The position numbers and the translations under genes are program-made. A stretch of 64,000 bases of DNA from Larix kaempferi (lineage: Eukaryota > Streptophyta > Pinopsida > Pinales > Pinaceae): positions 7,985,001 through 8,049,000 of the forward strand of contig BSBM01000140.1 of assembly GCA_027924585.1 (NCBI GenBank), given 5' to 3'. The notes below the pieces were generated by a model. The model had not been told where the DNA came from and did not search any database. It worked only from the letters and a program-made list of their open reading frames with translations. Shown here piece by piece: positions 10,329 to 21,040 of the stretch (its first letter is position 1; each line of letters starts with the position of its first letter).

Positions 10329-12071
10329 TGCACCCACATTTGATGTACCGTTCTCGAGGTTTGATCACTTACATAATTAAAAAAAATTAAAAATTAAACA
10401 TTTAATTTTGGAAAAATAGTGTTGCACTAGTGTTGTAGGTTCTATACATGTCTACCAATTTTTGTATCCTGAAACCATCATTTACGCATTGAAAGGCTAC
10501 ACCCACAAAAACATATACCTTATCATTTGCCAAAAAAATAAAAAGTGACTGTTAGAAAAAATGAAATTTGACATAGTTATGTAAATTTTCAATACGTAAA
10601 ACTTATATATTCGGAAACATGACTCAATTTTCTACGTTTCATCTTTTTTACTTGATGCAAGATATCTTGTGTAAGTATCTCATAAAAACCAATTATGTTG
10701 AGGATGCTTGATTTTTCAGTTTTCTATTGCATCTAACACGCTAAAAGTTACTCTCATTAGCTTGCACATGCTCACCAATAAAAGATTGTATACATTTATA
10801 TATATAAATATATAAAACTATGATATGATAGTGATGAATTTTCATTGATTTGTTTTGATTTGAATAGTAGACAATATACAATTTTCATTGATTTGTCCCA
10901 TTTGAATAGTAGATAATATATTATTTTCATTGATAATTTTTCTTAACTTCAAATTCAATAATTGTGAGATAGGTATTCCTTGACAAACTTAGGGCTAATG
11001 GAAGGGTAACAATCATTCCTCCCAACCACCCAAGCTACATCAAATGGACTAAGATTTTTTAATTTAATTGCAAAATTAATTATGCATTTAATTAAGACAT
11101 TCTATAGTGAGTATTATATATACAAATTTTCCATGTATGGTAATCAAGGTTGGCATGGATTGTGTGTGTAATGAATTGTGTTACCAAGTTAGGTTTATAG
11201 GTTAAAGGATGAGTCTAAAAAATGGACTATTAAGACAAGCATTTTTAGCTGGAATCGAGTGTTTTTTCTTATTTTGCAAAATTTAAATTTTATTTTGTTT
11301 TTATTGAAGTTTTTATGGTAGAAATGGATGCAACATTCTCTTAAATTTAATTTTATTATGTATATTTAATAAATTGTTACTATATTAGTTTATAGCTTAA
11401 ATACTTATTTTATTAAATTTAGTTTTATTTTATTTTATGTTAAATGCTTTTAGATAGATTAATTTAAGAATAATTTTAGAATATAAAAGTATCACAATTG
11501 GATTCTCAAAATATAAAATAAAATTTTAAAAATACAAAATGAGTTTCCATACATATAAAAGAATAAAAAATAACATATAAAATAGTATTTCTAAAATTCA
11601 TAATTAAACTTAGAAAATGTTAATATCCAATCGTAAATCAATATTTGTTTTATTAGTTATTATTTTTCATAAATTTAATATAATATGTTTTTGATAGATA
11701 TATAATATAACAACAAAACATAATTAATTTACCAATAAATAAATAAGAAATGCATAATTTAAAAACAATAACTTTATAATTATTAAATATCAAAACAATA
11801 ACTCTAACATTGAATGTTTTCAAAATATACATATTTATTTTTATTTAATTTAAATTATTAAAAAATATAATATATATTAATTTTTTTTAAATAATTTTTT
11901 TTATAAAAGATATTAAATGTTTTTAATATCAATAGAAAATTGTATGCATTTTTATATATAAATATATAAAACTATGATATAATAGTAGTGATGATGGTGG
12001 TGGTGGTGGTGGTGGTTAACGTCCGCTAAGACCAACTTTAGTCTATTGGACCTTAAGAAATTACTTGATTG
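10329..12071. other. AT-rich spacer, no gene recognised
   Basis: No ORF of note occurs in 1.7 kb. The stretch 11240-11990 is very AT-rich. A 48-bp unit containing TTTTCATTGATTTG and TTTGAATAGTAGA is repeated at 10838-10935. A segment of about 55 bp at 10785-10838 recurs at 11935-11993, and a TGG microsatellite follows it. This is either old host DNA or a TE too decayed to name. Confidence 0.6.
11995..12015 (+). repeat. (TGG)7 microsatellite
   Basis: Seven perfect TGG units lie directly after the second copy of the AT-rich direct repeat. Confidence 0.95.
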
Positions 12072-12336
12072 TGTTAGGAAATACTCCCTACAGATAAGTA
12101 GGATTCTTCTTGGTATAAAGAGGGTTCCCTAAACACCTAACCCAAGACAATAAAGAAACAAATAGTTGCTACTTTCTCCTAGATCTAGTATATACACAAG
12201 TCAATCCATGCAAACATATGCATAAGAAGGAGGAGAAGGGTAGATGTTCTACCTCAATCCTAAAATTTGTCCTCACTGCTCTTTGTTGATCCAACTCCTA
12301 GCTTAAGGATCCAAGTTGATGAGCCTACAAACAAAA

Positions 12337-12741
12337 TGTGAAGAACCTGCAATAATTAATTAATGTAAACACACAAAATAGCAGAAAGAACAGAACTCAT
12401 AATCACTTTTATATTGATCGCAGGCCACTTCGAGGGGGCAACCTCCTTTGAGCAAGCTCAATACAAATAACTTCACGGTACCTTCATTGGTCTCAACACA
12501 AACTTATATACTAAGTCTAGGCGCCAATACCATGGATCAATACCATGTGTCAATACAAACCATGGGCCAATACAATATATGGATCAACAATTACTACGGG
12601 ACAACTTACAAAGCATATGCGTCCAACAACAATAATACAAACTATGGATCAAAAAATACTACGAGATGACTTACAAAGCATATGTGTCCAGTAGCAATAT
12701 ACTAACAAAGTAAATAGAAGGGTTCACATGGGTTCCTAACA
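12337..12741 (-). repeat. Gypsy-2 3' LTR
   Basis: This 405-bp LTR starts TGTGAAGAACCTGC and ends GGTTCCTAACA on the plus strand. It is followed by the polypurine tract (TCCCCTCTCCCTT). A unit of about 65 bp containing TACTACG.GA..ACTTACAAAGCATATG is tandemly doubled inside it. Confidence 0.95.
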
Positions 12742-12755
12742 TCCCCTCTCCCTTA

Positions 12756-13560
12756 GAAAAAGCTTTGTCCTCAAAGCTTTAGATGTGGAAATTGATGCAG
12801 AATCTGAAGGAGTGGTTCCCCTGTAGCATCCTCGGGTTTCATTCCGGCCCACTGACGCCTTTTGAGTTTCAGGGAGGATTGCTTGGAAGGATGCAGATGA
12901 AGAAGGGCCATATCAGCTGCGTGAAAAGTGCACTCAGAACGGTTCTGATTGGCTTGTTGTTTCAGTCGAATTCTTTCCATGTGAAGATTGTCCTACAGAA
13001 TGAGAAGAACCTGATCACGGTTTCGAGAAGAACCTGAGAAGAACCTGATCACGGTTTCGAGAAGAACCTGAGAAGAACCTGTTCCTGGTCATACATTTTG
13101 AGGAAGCCATAGTGCCCTGCTGAGGAAGAAGCATGGAGTTCATAGAAGAGATAGCCCTATTGAACAAATTGCAACCAATTTGGAACAAGCAGAGAAATAA
13201 CTGTAAGAGAATTTGGGTCATCAAATGTGCGAGAAGGAGCATCTGCCACCATATTTTCCTTACCCTTCTTATAAGTGATCGCATAGGCATAAACCATGAG
13301 TTGGATAACCCATTTTAGGTGTGCTAGGTAGGAGACCCATTGTTCCAGGAAATTTTACAGACTCTGGAGAGAAGTCTTGATGCATAAATAATTCTCTAAT
13401 AAGTATGGCTGCCACTTCTATACTGCATGCAAAATAGCCATCATTTCCTGCTGAGATGTATATGCGGCTAAATTCATATCAGAAAGGTTTTTTGAAGGCG
13501 ACAAGCCCACTGGTTTAGCAAGGACACCTGCATATCTATCCAAGGAAGTAGGGGAGACCA
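12756..13560 (-). pseudogene. Gypsy-2 post-integrase tail, RNase H and linker remnants
   Basis: Reading 13560 to 12756 on the minus strand: PR-RT linker (DRYAGVLAKPVG), then a jump to RNase H (AAYTSQQEMMAILHAV), then KGKENMVADAPSRT, then an integrase zinc-region start. An abrupt join near 13085 leads to a 34-bp tandem repeat, and the C-terminal piece MERIRLKQQANQNRSE ends the coding part. The integrase core and the RT catalytic region are absent. Confidence 0.8.
13002..13080. repeat. 34-bp tandem repeat at a deletion junction
   Basis: Two perfect 34-bp copies (13002-13035 and 13036-13069) and an 11-base partial copy share GAGAAGAACCTGATCACGG. They sit where Gypsy-2 has lost integrase sequence that Gypsy-1 still partly has. 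Confidence 0.9.
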
Positions 13561-13687
13561 TTGATGGGTGCATCTGAATGGAATGGAGTTGAGCAATGAC
13601 ACCATGCGAATTCTTCTTAAGGATATTTTTCAGGCGATGTGAACTGATGATGCAGAGAGACCCTTGTTGTAAGCCCTTAAATTTGGG

Positions 13688-14089
13688 TTATTTCCCATTG
13701 ACTGAAAACAGCATCCAAAGTTCAGCAAAATCCCATACGATGGGCCCAAGTGTGTGTAACCATTGAATGCCCAAAACCACATCACATCCGCCTAGGGAAA
13801 AGGAAAACATGTCAGAGCGCAGTTTATAATATTCCAAAGAGATATGCACATTGTGACACTTCCCCTTGCAAGGTAAGGTTCCCCCATTGGCAACCATGAC
13901 TTCAAAGTTGGAGCAAGGATGGACAAAACAATCAGCATGTTTGGCGATCCGAGGGTCAATGAAGTTATGAGTGCTACTAGAATCAATGAGTATTGTAAGA
14001 GGAAGCTTCTTGAAGTAACCCCTGACCCGCATTGTTTGGGGGGTGGTGACGTCGGATAAAGCATGGAGAGATATCTCTGGTTGTTCATC
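13688..14089 (-). pseudogene. Gypsy-2 aspartic protease
   Basis: This continues in the gag frame after the amber codon at 14090-14092. The active site reads LIDSSSTHNFID, so the usual Asp-Ser/Thr-Gly has lost its glycine. The GIQWLHTLGPIVW strand is preserved. The frame ends at 13688, as in Gypsy-1, before the RT deletion. Confidence 0.84.
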
Positions 14090-15046
14090 CTAAGATGGGG
14101 GGTCAATAGGCGGCTCCTGAATGTTGACCTGATCATCCATTGTATCTAGAGTTTCTTGATCAATTATAGAGGCAGGTGGAGAATCCATATCCAAGAGATA
14201 TAGCTTTTGTTGAACACATCTATGTCCCCGAGTGAATTTCTCATCACAATTATAACAAAGCCCTTTTTTTCTGCGTGCATGCATCTTTGTTTCAGACAAA
14301 TGCTTGATAGGATTTGGTCGAGGAGCTGGCAGGATGGGAGGTCGTTGAGAACTCATATTTCGGAAGAGAACAAAAGTGGGTTTGGAGCGTTGTTGGGATG
14401 CAATCTTGTCTTCTGCCAACTTAGAAAACCCTAGGACTTCCATCATTGTGTTGGGACAGAACATTTTAACCTCTGACCGGATTTCATCCTTAAGACCACT
14501 GATAAAACAACTCCTGTATAATTCATCAGACAATCCTTCTATGTGATTGGCTAGTTTCTCAAATTTTGTCTGATACTCTCTCACAGTGCCACTTTGAAGA
14601 AGTTTAGTGAGTGCTCCGGTAAAGTCATCAAAAGGACTAGGACCAAATCGTTGCAAAAGGAGTTGGCAAAAATTTGTCCATTTTGGCTCATCATGAGCCT
14701 TGATGTACCAACAGTACCATTGAAGGGCTTCCTGTTCCAAATGAAAGGATGCAAGTGGAACTTTTTGGACATCAAAAGTATTATGCAGACTGAAATATTG
14801 TTCTACACGATAGATCCATCTAATTGGATCAGTACTATTAAAGCAAGGAAATTCAAGCTTCGGACCACGAAAATTGCTGGAAGAAGAGAACCCATTGGCT
14901 ATTGAAGATTCGTGCTGTCGGTTATTGTTCATGGCTGAATGCTGAAGATGGAGGATGAGAAATTTCTCATTTAGATCTTGGAGTTTGGTTTGGATGGCTG
15001 CAAGTGCTTCCTCCATGGTTGTTGCTCCTGTACGGGTGACAACCAT
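14090..15046 (-). CDS. gag: Gypsy-2 gag, intact 318-codon frame
   Basis: This is the capsid-nucleocapsid polyprotein. I choose ATG 15046 (MVVTRTGATTMEEALAAIQ), because the open frame upstream contains only a TTG. The capsid block (LEQEALQWYCWYIK, FDDFTGALTKL, VREYQTKFEKLANH) lies at about residues 100-195. The zinc knuckle CYNCDEKFTRGHRC (CX2CX6HX2C spacing) lies at about residues 270-283. The frame ends at TAG 14090-14092, where Gypsy-1 has CAG, so gag was once continuous with protease. The long intact gag in a deleted element may reflect recent use or chance. Confidence 0.82.
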   Translation of the reverse strand: MVVTRTGATTMEEALAAIQTKLQDLNEKFLILHLQHSAMNNNRQHESSIANGFSSSSNFRGPKLEFPCFNSTDPIRWIYRVEQYFSLHNTFDVQKVPLASFHLEQEALQWYCWYIKAHDEPKWTNFCQLLLQRFGPSPFDDFTGALTKLLQSGTVREYQTKFEKLANHIEGLSDELYRSCFISGLKDEIRSEVKMFCPNTMMEVLGFSKLAEDKIASQQRSKPTFVLFRNMSSQRPPILPAPRPNPIKHLSETKMHARRKKGLCYNCDEKFTRGHRCVQQKLYLLDMDSPPASIIDQETLDTMDDQVNIQEPPIDPPS

Positions 15047-16064
15047 AACCAGGAGTTTCTTTTGGGGGGGGGGGGAGAAATGGATAGAGAAACACAAACA
15101 AAAGATTATTTAATAAAGGGAAATTTGGATTTGGGAAAAACTCGGAGGGGTAATTGGGGTTTGACTAGGTTTTGGACACTTTCTAAAGGACAGGGAAGCA
15201 AAAAATGGGGATTTCAGAAGCGGGGTGAAAGAATGACAAAATTTGGCAGAGAGGGACAAAGAAGCAAAATTAGGAAAGGAACTCGATGGTAAAATTTGAA
15301 GGCGATTGGGTGAAATCCGAAGAAGTTATGGAAAACCCTAAAAATAGACAAATGTGGGATTTCGGGCTTTGGGAAGTGGAATTTGGGATAGGGCCCTCAG
15401 GAATGAAATATGAAAAATGGGATTACCAGGGTGTCAAGGAAGTTTCAAGGAATGGATCTGCAATGGCACAGAAGGGATCTGAAACAGATAGATCTGCAAC
15501 AGCGCAGAAGTGATCGGAAACAAAGGGATCGGGAATAGAGGGATCTAAAACGACATCGAATGGATCAAAAAAGGCTGGATCTGAAATAGATTTGAAACGA
15601 CTGGATCTGGAATGGCTTTCAGAATGGATCTGAAACGGCGCGACAGTGATCAGCAACAGTTCAGCTGAAAATAGAGATGGACCCTAGGTATGTGCGGCTT
15701 CCTAACAGTTCATGGGTTTCACTCGGCCACCAAAGCTATCTGACAACTTGCATATTGGCGAAGTACCCCTTACTCCATGGCTCAGTTAAAACTGATAACC
15801 ACTTTGCCACAAACGACGGCTCTTGGTTTACCTCACGGGTGGGAACTAGTCAATCAAGTAGGGGTCGTTGCCCTTTTCGCTGGTAGGTCCTCTTAATGGG
15901 AAAGCTACTTCGAGGTTCCTGTGGTACTCCTCACAATGATTTTTAGGGATTATGCCCAAGTACTTCCCACAGTTAAGCGGATAGGGATTATTCCCAGATC
16001 CAAAGCTGCAACAGATGCGAAAATAAAATTTGGCAGAAAATTAACCCAGCGAGCCCAAGAAAGT
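15047..16064 (-). other. Gypsy-2 untranslated leader
   Basis: This matches 161-1189 of Gypsy-1. It contains an 11-base G run (15065-15075) and a stretch at 15440-15640 built from imperfect repeats of GGATCTGAAA/CGACTGGATCTG. No conserved ORF is present. Confidence 0.75.
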
Positions 16065-16078
16065 GCTCTGATACCAGA

Positions 16079-16483
16079 TGTGAAGAACCTGCAATAATTA
16101 ATTAATGAAAACACACAAGATATCAGAAATAACAGAACTTAGAATCACTTTTATATTGATCACAGGACACTTCGAGGGGGCAACCTCCTTTGAGCAAGCT
16201 CAATACAAATAACTTCACGGTACCTTCATTGGTCTCAACACAAACTTATATACTAAGTCTAGGCGCCAATACCATGGGTCAATACCATGTGTCAATACAA
16301 ACCATGGGACAATACAAAATATGGATCAACAATTACTACGGGACGACTTACAAAGCATATGCATCTAACAACAATAATACAAACTATGGATCAACAAATA
16401 CTACGGGACGAATTACAAAGCATATGCGTCCAACAACAATATACTAACAAAGTAAATAGAAGGGTTGACATGGGTTCCTAACA
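16079..16483 (-). repeat. Gypsy-2 5' LTR
   Basis: This is the 405-bp partner of 12337-12741. The 65-bp internal tandem copies start at 16321 and 16386. The primer site is at 16065-16076 (TGGTATCAGAGC on the minus strand), two bases from the LTR. Confidence 0.95.
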
Positions 16484-17312
16484 CAAAAGAAAGAAGAAAA
16501 AGATCTTCCAAGAACAAGTGTATCAAACTAAATGTATTCACTAACAAGTAAACAAATGCATGCATTCAACATAAGAAGCACCATTTGGGAGAATAGGCCA
16601 AGTTCATTCATTAGAAAGCTAAAGGAAACAAGTACATGACATGATTATACTTGATATTGCATCAACAACATATCCTTCAAGCTCTCTATCAAAATCCCTT
16701 TAAGTACCCTAAGATCATAAGGACCACCTCTCTAAGTTTTTTCCATGTGAGAATCACACAATCATAAGGATGGTATCTCTAAGTCCCTATGTTTTCACTC
16801 AAGAATTGGACTCATTTTATAGTGTGGATAGGACAAACTACTTGGGAGAGAAAGCTGGATCAAGGGAGGATAATGTGGATCCAAGGAAATCAAGACCACC
16901 TCGAATATAAATTAGATCATACTCGAAAGATGCAACAAACCTCGCAACATCATGGCCAAATCAAGATCCTAGATCCAAGCTCAAATGGTGGAAATAGGAT
17001 TGTCACTCCCCTAAGGAAGAGTACAGAGCGAAAATGTTGAAATTGTCGCTTCCCAATAGACTAGCAAGGACCGACAAATTTGTAATTGTCTCTCCCTATA
17101 CAAGGATTGGGGGAAAAAATTCCTATACATGGGAAAAATGAAGGTACAAATGATGGGATTTCAACCTCCTAACAATGGATTTGAATCCAAAACATAGGCA
17201 GTGACCATTATAGGATTCAAGTTTACCTTTAGAACGCCTCTAGGGAGAAAGAAAACCATTATTTCATGGAGAAAAAGCATGACACTCAAGTGTGACATTT
17301 TGAGGTACAACA

Positions 17313-17995
17313 GATGCCCCCTAAAGTGTGAGGTCAAAAAGGATTTGATAGTCGAAACATTTTACCAAAACATAGGTGCAAAGGGTATCTAGAAGAGAGC
17401 CAAAAAGAAGTTGGAAACAAAGATCAAGTAGTATAACTATATCATCTCCTATGTAGGCATACCCATGCTCAGAAAAAACTAACTCAAAGCATGGATTCCG
17501 ACCAATACATTGCATATCCATGATAGTATTCATTTAGGTTATGGCCATCGACATACAATGTGGATCTGTACCTAAAAATGACTAAAGATATACCATGGCT
17601 AGAAAAATACAATGTAGATCCATGATATAATGATAACACATCCACGACCAATACAAAAGTGGATATATGTGATAGTACTTTAGTGAGGTTTCCAACATGA
17701 TGTGCATGTGGGGACCTACTCAAAAAATATCCATCGTGACCTTGGTAAGGTACATAACAAGAGTCCTCAAGGTCTTCAACCCAATCCAATAATAATATGA
17801 TTGTAGCCATGCAAATATAGTTGTTGAAGTGGAACATGGTAGAAACCACTTGATTACCGGTCAATGATGTAAACCGTTAACAAGTGCAAGGGAAATCATC
17901 AATAATGACAATGATTCCCAAGGTATCCTAGTACATTCCAATGAATGTGAATATATGAACTGGATTCGAACACTCATGGAATCATCCGATCAGAG
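17313..17995 (-). other. Tat(-) 3' UTR fragment
   Basis: On the minus strand this resembles 62650-63261 of Tat(+): both contain ATGACCGGTAATCAA (here ATTGACCGGTAATCAA) and later blocks of the same spacing, then the purine tract and LTR start. It contains an open frame of 126 codons (17864-17484), but the homologous frame in Tat(+) is broken, so I do not call a gene. The fragment is cut at 17995 by the Tat(+) 5' LTR. Confidence 0.6.
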
Positions 17996-18913
17996 TGTTA
18001 TTGGTCAAATTTGCACTTCTCCGTCCATGATCACATTGCCTTGTCAATCACACAAAAGGACACTATGGATGGAAGAGCTGGATTGACCTTGGATGATTTA
18101 CTACTAAGATCACACCTCTTCAGCTAAAATTTATTTTTTTCTACATATTTCATTAAAGATGCGCTACTCTTACAATGGGCATCTAGTGCACTCTGCGTTG
18201 GTTCTACTAGGGCAGACCCACGCACTTCTCTCAAAATTTGTATGCGCTAGTCTCTGAGAGCACTAGCTGCTCCCTAAATGCAAGTTGTCTTGTGTGATAC
18301 CTGCACACATATTAAGATGAAATGGAAACATATATTAAGATTATGAATTGGGACTAGTTGAGGTTGGTAGTGTAACTTCCCCAACCTCCCAATTCAACTG
18401 CCTCACGAATCTAACTTCCTACCTTGGCCATAAATACAAGGGGAAGCCATGAGAAAAGGGAAAATGAACAAGAACCTATTGTTACGCTGAAGGAATTTCT
18501 ATGTCATTGTGAGGAGCAAGAGCCCTGAACTTGGTTGCAGAAGTGCTTGGAACAGATCAGGTATAAACTGTATTTGGTTGCATTTTTTTTACAATAAAGA
18601 TGGAGAAATTCTTCCCGTCCCAATGGAATGTTGATTCTATTGAATATTTGATTATAATTAATGTCTTATTTTTTTCAATATCATTATATATTTATAGTCA
18701 AGATACGTTGAGCAAGGTTTGTATATTTTGCAGGTACATTATTGTGGAGATTGGGAGAAAGCTAGGACCAGCCGCCATAAATAAGGCACTCATTTCCGAA
18801 TCCTAATCGCATTTTTGTTACAGTAATCAATGCAAGATATAATGTATTTATTGGTCACCCCATGTATGTTTATAGTATCCTTTCCCATGCTATAGGGTAT
18901 AATCCTTAACAAC
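17996..18913 (+). repeat. Tat(+) 5' LTR
   Basis: Positions 17996-18731 match 63262-64000 along their whole length, with scattered substitutions (shared: CACACAAAAGGACACTATGG, AAAGATGCGCTACTCTTACA). Both start TGTTAT. I place the LTR end near 18913, just before the primer-like site. The match to the 3' LTR cannot be followed that far because the window ends. Confidence 0.85.
18428..18438 (+). promoter_or_regulatory. TATA-like box in Tat(+) LTR
   Basis: CCATAAATACAAGGGG is unchanged in the 3' LTR copy near 63700, the expected kind of core-promoter motif for an LTR. The start site is unmapped. Confidence 0.45.
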
Positions 18914-18918
18914 AGAAC

Positions 18919-18936
18919 TTGCAACTCCACTGGGGA
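18919..18936 (+). promoter_or_regulatory. Tat(+) primer-binding site candidate
   Basis: TTGCAACTCCACTGGGGA resembles the TGGCGACTCC.CTGGGGA primer sites I associate with Tat-type gypsy elements, with differences at its 5' end. It lies a few bases after the proposed LTR end. Confidence 0.55.
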
Positions 18937-21040
18937 GCACCTGTTTGTTTCTGCTCTGCGGACCTTTGTTTAGGTTTTCTTCAGTTTTTATAGTCTTTTG
19001 GCTTTCTGTGAGCTTTGTATAGGTTTCTTTGTTGTTTCCCTTTTCCTTGATTCATTTTTGGTCTAAATGTGAAAATCACTTTATTACTTTCAGTCCCTGT
19101 GCGCGAGTCTTTTGTGCATACAGAGGCACACTTTTTTATCTGGACGTGAGTTGCTTTCATACCTACCTACACACTTTTAGCTGCAGGCGCTGGATGTTTG
19201 GCTAGACAGTAGAATACTTTCCTGTAGATTGAACCTTTCACAGTAGGATTTAGTTTCTGGTTGGTTGAAGTCTACTTTTGGTACTTGCTTTGCATTTCTG
19301 ACGGTTGATGAGACATCCTTACCTTCTTGAGTCTTGGTGCAGCCTCTTGACAGTCCATGTTGATTGCTTCACCTACTTGAGTCTTGTTTTTAGGTGTCTT
19401 TTATGTTTTTTAGGTCTTTTTGGAACTTGTGCATGACTCCCTACTAGTCGCAGTAGCGCATATTTTTCCCTAGATGCGTGTTGTATACCTATAGACCTGC
19501 CCACTCTATGCTTGTTGTCTGATACAGTACCTGTGCACTTTTACTGAGTTTCACCTTATTTGTTAGGGTTTGACCTCAGTTAGAGTCTTTTGGGTGTTTT
19601 TGGAAGACTTGATTGTTTGGATACCTTCTGAACTGTTATTCAGGTTAGTCTAAGTTTAGTTTTCTTGATAGTTGTTTCATTTTGATTTTGTGTGGCAATA
19701 GAGCTGTCTTGGCTTGCTTGCCTACCCTATATGTTTGGAAGATGCTTTTCTTTGGTTTTTGAGGCTTAGGAGCAGCCTTTGGGTTTGTTTTTCCATTGCA
19801 TGCATCAGCTTTTCCTTTTCTTTTGCATCTTGTTCCAAATCTAGAGTTTTTTCACTCAAACAACTCTGCAAGTCAAGTCTTTGTCAGTCTTTGGATTTGA
19901 TTGCTATAAGCCATTAGGATTTTTATCTTTACCCACACTCTTGATAGATCTTGCTTGTTCCTTTTTTCAAATTCATTTTCTTTTACAAATAGAAGAAAAG
20001 ATCAAAACTGAAACTTGGTAACCTAGTTGTAAGATTTGCCATTATTTTTCGAGGTAGGATAGATTGTTTTGCCATTTGCTTTGAAAATTAAAAAGAAAAA
20101 TTTTAAAAAGAAAATGTTTATGCTTATGATTTCCTATCTTTTGTTTTGAAAGACATAAATGAAAAGGATCTTCGTGAAGTTTTATGCGTCATTTGTAAAC
20201 ACATTACTTTCTGTCATAACCATACCACACACATCACTACCCTTTTGAGTAAGAAACAACCTCTAAAAAGAACATCTAATAAAATCAATTAGTAACTTTT
20301 CTTTTTAGGTTTGACACTACATCAACTCGCTTAGGCTAGGATTTCGGGGTAGATCACTTTAAACTTCCCGAAATCATTATATTTCTCAACAATCGTAGCG
20401 AGACAATCTTTTAGCCAAACCCATTTATATCAAAGTATCCTAGGAACTATCCACTTAAATTGGAGTTAAATACGAGGCCGTGTGAGACTGGAACTATTGA
20501 GGATACCCCCTCACTTTCCTTTCGAGCATAAACCAGAGTTGATTTGCGTATGGGGGTCCACTGGTACTTTAAATGCTTTTGGATTTTGAGCTTTGGTACC
20601 CTTCCCATGCGTCTTGGCTGGGCTGACGACTGTTCCCTTGGGTATTTTCGTATTTGTGGTATCCTTAGTATCTTAACCTTAGGACTCCTCACAAGTATAG
20701 TGGAAGGCTATTTCCATTGCATCTAGGATAGACGCGGAAGGTAACCCTTTGCAGTAATCCTGGGAGGAAAGTTTGGTGATTCAAACGCTTGCACCTAGAG
20801 GACCTCCATTGGATGTCGTGTAACTGGCCTTCGATACTATATTGGTTTGTTCTGGGCCCCCATCATTCCAGACTTGCTTATGAGATTATTAGCTTTGTTT
20901 GCCTGGTTTTGATAACTTTAGGACATTTTTTTTAGTGGTATGTTGTTTGCTCCCTAGTCAATTAGTGGCTACTAGGTTTTCATACTTAGTTTGTTGTTGA
21001 TATAGATATGTAGGATCAACCTTTCCGTAGGTCATGAAGG
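18937..21040 (+). other. Tat(+) long untranslated leader
   Basis: This is about 2.1 kb of T-rich, stop-rich sequence between primer site and gag. I see no conserved ORF. The stretch 18940-19930 is strongly pyrimidine-biased, with many GTCTTTTGG/TTAGGTTT motifs. Long leaders are usual in this lineage. Confidence 0.65.

Larger units (their letters stand above)
12337..16483 (-). mobile_element. Gypsy-2, deleted Ty3/gypsy element, complete ends
   Basis: The element is 4147 bp with two 405-bp LTRs and a perfect TSD CAAAA (12332-12336 and 16484-16488). It belongs to the same family as Gypsy-1. It keeps primer site, gag, protease, an RNase H remnant and the post-integrase tail but lacks RT and nearly all of integrase. 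I count about 23 LTR differences (about 6%). It cannot encode its own transposition and must have used proteins from another copy, or it was deleted after insertion. The deletion shared with Gypsy-1 favours the former. Confidence 0.95.
12072..17312 (-). repeat. 3' LTR of Tat(-), split by Gypsy-2
   Basis: At 17312 the minus strand reads TGTTGTACCTCAAAATG directly after a purine tract and a GACCTCACACTTTAGG block. The 3' LTR start of Tat(+) at 63262 shows the same arrangement (GACCCCACACATTAGG, then TGTTATAG). The LTR therefore runs down from 17312, is interrupted by Gypsy-2 plus its TSD, and continues below 12337. I place its end at the TG at 12072, which is a guess. That gives an LTR of about 1.09 kb. 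Confidence 0.6.

Noticed and set aside
17484-17864. 126-codon minus-strand frame
   Set aside because: It is partly matched at 62794-63090 in Tat(+), but there the frame is broken, so it is better explained as 3' UTR similarity.
20544-20726. 60-codon frame in the Tat(+) leader
   Set aside because: It overlaps an opposite-strand frame of similar length, shows no motif and sits in an untranslated leader.
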